DNA of 64,000 nt from assembly GCA_036785705.1 (NCBI GenBank), contig JAWUZG010000032.1, positions 16,673,501 through 16,737,500 of the forward strand. Direction: 5' to 3'. Shown piece after piece: positions 12,796 to 24,700 of this stretch. The DNA is from Acanthornis magna (Eukaryota > Chordata > Aves > Passeriformes > Acanthizidae). Position 1 is the first letter of the stretch, and each line of letters starts with the position of its first letter. The notes under the pieces are model-generated. The model did not search any database. It was not told where the DNA came from and saw nothing but the letters and a program-made list of their open reading frames with translations. The position numbers and the translations under genes were made by a program.

Positions 12796-15700
12796 CTGTG
12801 GCTACAAACAAGGGCAGGAAGGGTTTGAGCTGTGTCCACACAGCCACACACATCCCTTTCCCCCCATCCGTGAGAGGAGGGGGAAGGCCTGGGGAATTCA
12901 GGCTGCTGGGACACAAAAGGGAGAACGAGAGGGTGGAGCTGGACAGAACTTTTTCCATCTCCATTTCCATGTCTGCAAGGCACAGGTGCAGTCAGGGAGA
13001 AAGCACGGCTGTGTGTGGAAAAGCTCCTTTGGCTTTTCCTTAGGTGCAGGTATCAGGGTGTAAATAAAGGTTGGACCTGCACCTTCCAGCTGAGAAAATC
13101 AGAGAGGAAGACAGAGGGAAACCACAAGATGGAGTGTAAAAGACCTGCCCCATCTGGAGCGATCATAGGCTGGAATTTTAGTTAAAACTTAATGTAACAA
13201 GGCCAGAATGGGAAAATTTGAACCACTGTGTAAGTTTAGACTGAGCATATACAAAGGTGGGGGATACCTGCCATGTAATCTGAAACCCAAAATGCAGAAT
13301 TCAACTGATTCTATCCACAGGTTTTAATCTTCAGTACAAGAAAAATATTTGAAGAAAAAATCCTAAGACCCATCCCATCTATATAGGCAGTGGAACACTA
13401 TACGTAGAGGGAGTTAGTGTGCTCAGACTCCAAAGAAAGAGCAGTGAGATGGGGCATGGGTTGTGTGTGGCAAATCTTTATAACCCGCAATGCCTCACTG
13501 CTGGTGTATTTTTGCATCCACTGCATTCTGCCCAGGCAGCTGAGAGCAGCACACTGCAGTTGCAAAGCTTTGAACATTTCCAGACTTTTGTCACACCTTT
13601 TTCCAGGGGCAATAAAATGACATTGGAGATAGGAAACCTCACCTTGTCCCGCAGTTTCCTCTCCTTCCGCTCCTGCACTGTTGTCAGGTAATTCACAGCC
13701 GCGTATTCCAACACCGAGAGGAAGACAAACACAAAACTGACCCACAGGTAAATGTCCACAGCTTTGATGTAGGAAACACGAGGCATGGAGGCATTCACCC
13801 CAGTGATGATTGTGGACATGGTCAGCACGGTGGTTATCCCTGGGAATATACCAGCAGAAGGGACCATAAGATGCTTTCAAACCAGACTCTTCATCACAAA
13901 CACAGCAATTGTTACAATTTCCTTACATCTGAGTATACCTTGCAATATCTTTTTTCACATTTGGTTGATGGGTTTCACTGCCTGAGGAGGGTCCAGGCAG
14001 CCCTGATTTGTAACTGGGCTTTTCTTGTCCATTTGGTGAGCACTGCTCTAATTCTGGTCTCAGGGTGTTGCTAGTCTGATTCCTCACCACACCACCAGCC
14101 TCCCACCCCATGGCCAGGCAGCAGTGCTTTGACCCTGTGCTCCTTGCACTCCATTCCAGGCTCAGGACAGTCCCTGGAGGGGTACAAGGACATGGATTTG
14201 AACCCAATGATCCTTATGGGTCCCTTCCAACTCAAGATATTCTATGACTGTACAGTTCCAAGTATCTCAGCTTCTAGTTCACGCCCTCCACAGCATGGAC
14301 ACAAGTGAAGCTTCTGCTTTTACCTGTTCCCCCAGAGTTTTCTCTGTGCTGGACTTCTCCTGGGAAGTCCTGTTTCATGGGAAGTCACAGAAGTTGCCAG
14401 GTGACTCTCATGCCTGGTCTGTGCTTTCACTGGAGCAAAAGCAGGGAATAACGGTGCCCCACAAGGCAGAGTTGTCCCACATTACATGCTGGGTGGGGAC
14501 AATGAGCACATGAGCAAGGGCAGGAGCCCTTGTAGTTAGGTGTTACCCTGGCTCTGAGAGAGCCTCTCCATGGCGCTCTCATTTCTAGGGCTAATTATGT
14601 CACATTAGTGATTACTTTGGAAATTGAAATTATGTTTATAAGCACAAAGGACTGAATTCACAGGAGTATCTAGGTGCTAAGAATACTGTTAAGGTAGTGC
14701 CTACATGTTTTGAAAAGCCATGGCCCAAACCCTTATGCTTGTTTTAATGATGTTTCGAGGCAATAGGTGCTGTTTCTAAATTCAGACATGACAAACTGCC
14801 CTATTGTCATTTCTATTATGTCTCTATATATTCCCTCCACTGAGGAATATGATTTTAAGAATAAATAAAATCCTGAGGCATGTTGCCTGGAGTAAGAGGG
14901 AGCAAGCTTGAGCTCAGAATCTGCAAAAAAACAAACAGCACTTTGCTGAGGGCGAAGCATCCACTTTAGAAGAAGATTTATGTCCATATCACAGTTCTGC
15001 TCCAATGGTGACTCCTGTGACATATGGTTTCATCTCTCTGAAAGATGCTGCAAAAGGGGTAGCTGAATCCCTCACACTGTAGTGCAAACTCATTTAACAA
15101 GTTAAACTGCACAGCACATTTCAGCTGTGTTACCTCCACCATCCCTCCTCTAGAAAAACTCAATAAACTGAAATTTTGTCAGGGCTGCTAGTACTGATTT
15201 TCACCTTCTCTCTCACTGAAGCCTCTCAAAGATACTGACAACTCGGCTGTACACGTGCCCTGTCTCTGTTCATGGCAATGATAGCAGAGTGGGACGTTTG
15301 CTCCCTGACTCATTCCATGTGCATCTTGTGCAAACATGGAAAGCATCTCGCTTGGCACTGCAGGGCACGTGGCGAGTTTGTACCATGAGGTACAAATGTA
15401 CATGTACATGCCCTGTCCCAGTGGCACATTCATGTAGCATAGCTGATTTCCGTGCCTCAAGGCAACACGGGGGCAGTGCATGGCACAGGGCATTTAAGCC
15501 AAGCTGTGGTTGCAGCCATTGTCACTTAAGCCTGCTGGCTACAAGATTGTTTTTACCTAGTGGGACTCTGGCAGGAACTGCTCGTCGGTCAATCCAGAAG
15601 GATACCCAGGACAACATGACCATGAGAGTGGCAGGGAAGTAGGTTTGAAGCAGGAAGAAGAAGATGTGTCGGCGTAAAGTGAAGTTTATATAGAGGCGAT

Positions 15701-18700
15701 TGTACCACCCTGTGACAGAGAATGAAAAAGGGAAGTTACACCAACATCAGACTACTTTGAGATAGGGTAATGTTGCATCAGGGGAAAGGTGACCAATTTT
15801 CTTTTGTGAAAACACAGTTAATGGCTGCAGATCATTGCAATTTACAGAAAAAAACTCCTTACTGAACCAGCTATCAAAGTCAAAGCATCTCTCGGGCTGA
15901 TATCTTCCAGAAAATATAACCTATGCAATCAGAAAGTTTAATTCAAGTTAAGTCTTGGTGTGATCTTGAAGAGGGATTGTCTTCCCAGACTACATGGCCA
16001 CTGAGATGGAAGTGTGTGGCAGGGACAGCCAACTTGGTATAGAAAAGAAGCAGGTCTGATGGGACACAGAGAGAGCTCCCAGTGGACAATCCTCCACAGC
16101 CAAGGTCAGGAGAGACAATTTGCACCCCTTCTTCCCCCAGCCCACTCTCTGACAGGTACTTTGGTTGCCCACCTGTGCTGCTGTAAAAGGCAAGCTTTGT
16201 GGTGGTGTGAAACTCCTGAATCAGGAACTGGGACAGCGATATCCTCTCATCTGTTTTTAGGGAATCATTCCCCTTCTTCCAGTAGAGCATAAGGTCATCT
16301 TCAGTGTAGGCATCTGGGGGAGCAGAGCAAACTCAGGATCGTGCACTAAGACAGCTGCTACCACCCCCACAGCCCAGGCTGTGCCCACACAGCCCTCCTG
16401 GCCGTCTCAGAGCTCCCAGCTGGAAAGGTCAAATTCCCAAATGCCACCCACCTAGGTGGTGAGTATGGTTGTGGCAAGGAGTGGACTAGGTCATTGTCAC
16501 AGCCCTCAGGCCTGATGCCTGGTATATTTTGTAAACCCTCCTGTTTCTCTAATCATAATTTCATGCATATGTATGTCAAGTAACCCACCGCATCAGAACT
16601 TGAAAAACTATCTCTTGTAAACCCCTAAAATCAGAAGTAAAGAAAAGGAACCTTAGCAGAAAGAACCTGGGAGGGACAATCTATCAATGATCTGAGGGAC
16701 ACAGGATGAAAAACTCTTGGGTTAACTTTCTGTCTATGATACACACTTGAACATCACCTGGTTTTTTAATACATGTGGAAGTAACAGTGATGTTTATCCT
16801 TTCAGGTGGGTTTAGTAGCAGCTCTTTTCAGAGAGGGAGAAAAAAAGATCACATATAAATGTATTAAAACAGAATTAAGATTGTAATTCTTATTGCAAGC
16901 TTAAGAAGGAGAAGAAAATAACTAGAAAAAGACAAAAATTTAAAATGTTGCTATATGAAGTTTGGCCGATTTGTATGTGCATCATACGTGGGACAAAGGG
17001 CATAAGCTGGGTTTATCTCAAGTAAGACGAAGAAGCATAAGAGGAAGGCAATTAATACCACTACCCCATCATGGTTTCTACACCACAGATGAGCAGAAGG
17101 TGCCCGTGAAGGGTGTAGGGCCATTTATCCATGTGTTTGAGGGCACCTGGGCAAATGGGTGTTGTCAGAGACTGCTGACCTGCAGGCAAGTGGCCCAGGG
17201 CCTTAGAGGGTGGGGTGACAGTGGGGTGGCAGTGGGGCAGCCTGGCATTCAGGGCCACTGGAAAGACAGTGTTCACAGCTGGTTTTTAAAAATGCTGTTG
17301 TTGCAAACGCCATCTAATTCTAGAGAAAAAATACAGGTGGGAAGTCTTTCTTAGTGTTGAAGTCTGATGACTTTGGTTGGCGCTCCCATGAATAGAGCAG
17401 CAGTTTAATTACTAGTATAATTAATTATTGATATAATTAATTATTGGTATAATGCAGTTTGGGTGTCCATGAGGTGCACCTCCACTTTACTTACAGCTTT
17501 CAATCTCCAGGGAGCATGTCTGTGTGTCCAGGGGAAAGCGACTAAAATCCATGTTGCACATTGCTGTTACTGTAACTCTAGGAATAATAAAAATCACTCC
17601 ATTAAAAGCTGGTCTCCTTATGTGAGTGAAAGACAGTAAAGCTGTGAGTTTGGTCTTTTATTAAACAACTACAGCCAATACCAGTCAACTGAAAACAAAT
17701 TCCTTCTGTTCAGCTAAAGCCATTCTACTTTAGTTAAAGCCATCTCCCAGCAAACTACTATTAAAAAAGATAACTAGAAAGTTAGGCTATTATAAATTGC
17801 TACTAGATGACAAAAATATTGGAGAAGAAAATGGGAAAGGGCAAAAAGGACACTTTTCCCCCCAACAATCTACAAACATATCTTTGCAGACATCTACTCT
17901 TTAAACAGATGCTTTGTACCACAAAATAATTTCCATTTATCAAAGTCATCATTGTGCCATGAGGGATGCAGGTAACTGCCCCTGCACACCGTGAATTTCC
18001 AGCTGCTCAGTGGGAACCCGGTGATCACACATGGGAATCAGCCACCAGAGGGCACAGGCAGTGCCTCGAGCCAGGGTTGGAGCTGGAATGCAACAGTGAC
18101 CACCGAAATGCTCTGGCCTATCAGTCAAAAGCTCTGGCCTTGCTATAGTCTGATTATCACATTTTTAATAGCATAACTTGAACTTCCAGTTTGAACTGGA
18201 AGCATCCATAAATCTTGACTCGACCGGTTTGGACTCTAGAGCAGTAAATGAAAATAAAAGTATAAATCATAATGGGGAAAGAATTAATAAGTTATGGAAG
18301 GGTTAGTGGTAGACAGATATCTGTCACATAATGACAAAACCACAATGCAATCCCTTATGTCAGTAGTCCTTCTGCACGTGTGGGTTCTGTCTGATGTTGC
18401 TTTCCTATCTGAATTTAGCCTTTGAGTGAAAGCTCTTGGCTCAGATAGAGGCCTAGGTGCCGGTGAGGTCTACGGTGGTTTCCAAGATGAGAAAACAATG
18501 TCTGGCAAAGAACACTAAAAAGGTAGACACCAAGGAAAAATATAATCTGCAGGCAAAGGCATTCAGCAAAGGCAGACAGGTACTAACGACCTGTTTGCTC
18601 TTAAGGGGAACCTTTGTCCTTACCCAGCATTCACAAAGCACTGCAACCTGCACTCACTGCTGAATAAAAGACTGAAACTCTGCCAATTTGCTATTGAAGA

Positions 18701-21700
18701 CATTCACCACCATTTTGTACAGGGCAATTGTTTAAGCACAAGGCTGTGCATGGCGGGATCTGAGTAGTTTGATATCTTCCTGTTCCCATCTTCTTTAGAT
18801 AATCATAAATGCTTGCAAGATGATTGGCAGCTAAATGAGTGCGTAGGCATGCATGCTATAGCTGAACGTTATGTCTTATTATTGTCCTTTTTTATTGTAC
18901 TCAGGACCTGACCAAACTTTGCAAAGGCCTAAAGAATACATGAACCTTGTCTAATCTGCTGAGTGAAGAAAAAGCTTTGATAATGAGAAGGTAGACACTG
19001 TTCAGGCCGTGAATTCAAATGAACTGTAAGATAAAAATATCAAAGAACAAAAGAATTCTTGTCAAACTGATGCCCACTGGGGAATCAAGAATTTCTTTGC
19101 TTGACTTTTTTTGTAGAATCATAAAACACCATGGCAGGCTGAGAATTTACCCCCTCACCTTGTGGCAGGCTCAGCTTCACCTCTGCCACTACCAACATTC
19201 CCTAAAGACCTCCACAGCCTTCAAAGCAGTGTATTCTGCAACTTTCTCACAAGTTAAATCTATGAGTCTTGCTGATACTGACCTCCTATCAGTCAGATTT
19301 TCTTTCTTTTTGTCCTTCAGAATATATTATCTATCATCTGATGCTTTGTTTATTTATCACATATTTTGTTATTTCATTTCTGTGGAGGTGATGTTGACAT
19401 TCTTGCATCAGAATATTGTACAGAAAATTCATCTCTGTGAGTTTTTATGGGTCCTTTGGCAATCCTTGTTTTCTAACTGGATGGAGCTGCAGCCAACAAA
19501 AACAGAATCACAGATTTTTTTTTCTTTTGAAGGTTGACAGATCATGCTGTATTTGTCTGGGATAGAGTTAATTTTTTTCACTGTAGCTAGTGTGGGGTTA
19601 TGTCTTGGATTTGTCCAGAAAACAGTGTTAATAACACAAGGATATTTTCATCAATGCAGGGCTTGTGCAGCATCAAGGCTTTTTCTGCTTCTCACGCCAC
19701 CCCAACAGGGAGGAGGCTGAGGGTGCACAGCAAGTTTGGAGGGGATAGCTGATCCCAACTGACCAAAAGGACATTCCACAGCGTATGTCATCATGCTTAG
19801 CATATGAGATGGGGGAAGAAGGAAGAGGTGGAAGTTTGGAATAAAGGCATTAGTGTTCCCAAGTTACTGTTACACATGATGGAGCTCTGTCTTTCTGGGT
19901 GTGGCTGAACACTTGCCTGCCCTTGGGAAGTGGTGAATGAATTCCCTGTTTTGCTTTGCCTGTGCATGGGGCTTTTACTTTACCTATCAATCTGCCTTTA
20001 CATTAACCCACAAGGTTTTTTTCCCTTTTACTGTTCCAATTCTCTTCTCTGTCCCACCAGGAGGGAGTGAGCCAGCAGCTACATGGGGCTTAGTTGCCAG
20101 CTGGGGTTAAATAATGACACAGATGCTCCTCACTCAGCATCTCCAGGCATGAAAGTGTCACTTCTCAAAAATTAAAAAATCCCTGTCTAATAACGTGCAG
20201 ACTTATGTCACTTTATCAACCATTCGGAAAATAAGAGAGAAAGCCAGGACTGGGACCACCCCTCAAGCCAGAGGATGAAACAATGTTTACCAAAAATGTC
20301 TCCTGCAAAATATTTCATGCATTTCACATGAAAAGTGAGCAAAAAGCAAGAAGAGCCAAACCAAGTGTTTGGGTTGCTCTAACCATACATGGCAGTCACC
20401 AGAAACTATATACCTTTGCTCTGAAGCTTGTCACTTCATGTACTGAAGGATGTTCTACCTGTTTTTTTGCTTTTCATAAAGTTGCACTCAGTATAATTTA
20501 TACTTCTTCGTAATTGCTTTCCAGAATAGAAATTGCACATTTTGCTAGGCCCAGAGACTTTTCTGTGTAGTGAAATGGATAACTATACCTGCCCTGGCTT
20601 ATCTTTGTTATCAGACATTGCCCTTTTACTTAGAATGTGCCCTGCCTCTTCAGCAATGCCCCGTGGGGATTGCAGCCTGCTGGTCCCTGCTGAGCTGCTC
20701 CAAGGGACTGCCATGTCTGACTGCAGTTTCCCAACAGGAACAGGGGCTAGCCATGCACACGAGGTGAAGGGACACTGGTGGAACTAGCAACGCTGGCACT
20801 GAAACTGGCCTTCTGCACCAGGCACTTGAATGAGCTCACACAAGCACTCTGATGTCTGTGGATAGTCAGCACAATCATTCTTTTTTATGCTTTTTTTTCA
20901 TATGAAGTCATGCAAAAACACAATACAGGAATCAATTAAACCGCTCTCTCTTTCCACTAATAGCTTGCATTGACTGAATGTGCACTTTACCTGAGGCTAT
21001 AAAGTACCTTCCCATCTGGCTGGACCCGCAGCATGACATTGTCTGTGGTGGTGTCGTGGATGAAGGAACGCTTGGAGTGGACGAAGAACATGTCGGGCAC
21101 CCAGATCTTCTTCACCAGTCTGCCATCAAAGGTCATGCTTTGGTTGTTGGTGCTGGGGAAGGACAGCCTCTCATCTTTCCAGTAGTGCCTCAAATAAAGC
21201 GTCATGGTGAAGTCCTGCAACAAACAGGCTTCTGTCACAACTTACACCTCACCAGCACAGTAGTCATTGCTCCTCTCTGGGACAAACCATGAACTGTGAA
21301 GCACCTCTCCTGAGGGCACATCCACTCCCCGATGCGAGAGGTATCACCAGCTGCAGCTGTATTATTCATCAGGTCAGACAGATTTACTGGGTTCAGACAT
21401 ATCTAACTTCTCAACCTTAAACTTAGTTCAGAATGAATAACTCTGTCGCTGATGTCTCTTCATTTAAAAAGCAAGCAATGATCTTGCTAAGCACAATGGG
21501 GTTTTTTCTGTAAAGCTGCACCAGTTAAAAATAATTGATTCTGAAAATATAAAGTCTTCTCCTATATTGTTTTGCTAACAGCCAAAATTGACCTTGAATT
21601 TTTTTTTAACCCAAGGCCATCTAGTGGTTTTCCCATGTTGCTGAGTGTTGCAACATGACATTAGAGGAGGAACAAAGGCAGTATGCAAAAGCCATGGGAA

Positions 21701-24700
21701 CTAATTCAAAATTATAATGTTTGCTAAAAAACCCCCAAGAATGGATTTATTGTTTGGGTTTTGTTTGGTTTGGGGTTTGGTTTGGGTTTTTTCTTTAACT
21801 TCCAAATCCTTGATGTTATTTCTTCCACTTTGCTTTGAAGTCCCAAAGCTTTGTAGGGGCCCTCTGGCCACCTTCACAAGCTTTCTCCTCAACCAGAAGG
21901 GCTGGACCCATCCTTTGTCCTCAACCAGAAGGGCAAAACCTGAGTTACTGAGAGACTCTGGGGGTCATAGAACTATAGAATGGTTTGCATTGGAAAAGTG
22001 CCCTTAAAGACCATCTTGTTCCAACCCCCTTGTTGTGAGCAGGGACCTTTTCCACTAGACCCAGTTGCTCAAAGCCCTCTCCAGCCTGACCTGGAATGGG
22101 ATGGGGCATCCCTAGCTTCTCTGGGCAGTCTGGTCCAGTGCCTCACCGTGCTCTGAGTAAAGAATTTCTTCCTCACATCTGATCTAAACCTACCCTCCTT
22201 CAGTTTAAAGCCTTTTCCTTTGGAGCTGTCAGGCCACTCCCTCACAACATGGCCAAAGCAACAATATGCCTGCAATATGTAAGTGCCTTAAAACGAATAC
22301 ATTAATTGGTCTCCTCAGAGCTTTTAAGTGTGTTATCACTATTTAAGAAAATGTAGAAACCCAAATCCTTTGAGACAGTCTTGGGTCTGTTTTATCATTT
22401 TGTCCTAAGGAAAAGAAAGTGTCAGATTTCTGCCTTCTGCTGCAAGGGACATGAAATGGTAGCATGAGGTCAATAAAAGCAGTTATTGGCAGATTCAGAT
22501 CAAACCTGAATCTGCCTCTGGAGGCTGTGGAGTGTTTGTCCTTGGCAGTATTCGAACCCCATGGACACAAAACCAGATGGCCTACAGAATTTTGGTCTCC
22601 AGGGGCTCCATCTGTGACTCTTACCATGTCCACCTCAGAAATGCTGTCCAGACTTTCAACTTGGACATCCACCCCAACAGGAATTGCAGGGCCTAGGGGA
22701 AAAAAAAAAAAAAAGAGTTGACAAACCTAGTGAGACAAATCCTCTGGCTTTACTATCTTACAAATAGAAATAGATGCTCAGTCTGAAAAAAAAACAACAG
22801 TAAACCAATAGAAAGTATAAATTATTGGAATTCATAACAAAAACCTCCTAATAACAATTAAAGTCAGTAATAAAACTGACCTATTAATAACTTTCTCTTT
22901 TTATTGTGTCATCCTACATGTGTCCTTTCATAATTTAAAAGCAACTTTAATTGTTTTTAGCTCTAGTGCTTGGGTCCAGGACTGGCTAGAGAGATGCCTG
23001 GCAGAAGATCCATTCACACGGACAGCAGTGGTGGCAGAACTAAGGGAATGTGGGAGGGTTACTCCAAATATTTCCATTGCTTCTGCTCCCCTCACATCCC
23101 CTCACTAATAACATCCCTGGGATCTACTCTGTGTGTTTGACTTTCACAAGACTCAGTGCTCAGCTGTGAAAAACAAAGGGTGGCAGGAGGGGATACATTG
23201 CTGGACACAAACATGTGCCACTGAGCCTGAGGCTCCTGAGGGGAAGGATCCAGCTGTGACCCCATGTAATAGGGATTCTGAACTTTTTTCCCTCCTCCAG
23301 GCTTTGACTGGTCCCTCATATACCTCTGGCAATTACAGTCCAGGAGAGCTGTCAAGTAAAATAATGCCCACATTAGTGAACTGCTGTGAAACTGAAATGT
23401 TTTTAAATTAATTGAACATGCTGGTATTTGGTATATTGAGCATTTAGCGATAAAATCTTCTTTCATCAGAGTATATAATAGTATCCTGGATTTGAATGAC
23501 CATCTGTCAGCCAGAAAGGGTAGATAAATTACAACATTCTCTAATCCGATGGACTGAAAGAAAACGTGTTCTCCTTCATCCATTTCCCTGAAAGCTTAGG
23601 TTGCTCTAGTACACAGCCACAAAACTGTGAGCAAGCATTAAAAGAAGCAGTCAAACTATTTTCTTTTGGGTTATAAATGAAGTAAGTGTGATGCATCATT
23701 TGATTATGCACACATATGGTCATAGTAAGAAAAAAAATCTTAGAATTTCCCCCATCATCCAGAAATAAATATAAGATGTATTTGCAGATTTTTAACAGAG
23801 GAAAGTGTCACTGAACACCAGGAACATTATATTGCCTGTTAATCACATTTCCATGCCTTTGACTATGCTTTTTGCTCATCCAGAAGGCCCTTTCACTGCA
23901 CCTCAAGTATGCCATGAATTCAAAACTCAAAATAACAAAAATTAGAGACAGAAAGGCCAGTCTGCTTTTTCACTGCAGTACATGTTACAGTATGAAGAAG
24001 TGACAGTGTAAAACAGGAACAGTGAGAAATGTGCACATTTCATACCTCCAAAACCTGGTCTCATGCTGAAGTCATGGTCGTCTATTCGCAGCAGCTGCTC
24101 TGACTTTGTCAGGGGAGATTTGGTGATGTCAGGACTTCGTTTTAAGATTGGGCTGCCAGGGAGAGAGAAACACAGCTATGAGCCCTGAGCAGTGCCTGTG
24201 AGAAGTATGCATTCATTTCACCCAATTTGCTGCTCAGAACATCCACCCCTTAGACCATGACCCTGTGATTATTGCAGTGCTTGGCAGCACATCGTTAAAA
24301 ACTGATTCCTGCACTCAGCATACAGCTTAGGCACCCGTGATAATTCTGGCACTGAGAAAACATTTGTTTGGTGACTTTTTGTCCCTGTAAAATTCTCTCT
24401 GCGTACAGCAGTTTGGGGACAGTCATTAAATAAGTGTGGGCTGGAGGAATAGTATGTGTGGATATGTGGAGAGAGGGAGGCATTCCTGACATTGAATTAT
24501 GATGGAGTGTGAGGCCAGGAATTAGGGAAACAATATATCAAATAAGCTACTGGCTGTTGCCCAGGAACAAAATGGAGACAGTCTGGGAACCAAGCCAGGA
24601 GGCAGGCCACCCCTTAACTTGGGATAAAATTATTAGCCTCTGCCCCAGATTTCCATCAAGGATAAAAAGGAGCATTACAGACCTGGGAGGTCTCTGAGCA

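Noticed and set aside
13398..13880. Two overlapping minus-strand frames across exon 9.
   Set aside because: Only the 13478-13867 frame is real, and only between 13643 and 13839; the 160-codon frame is its out-of-frame shadow.
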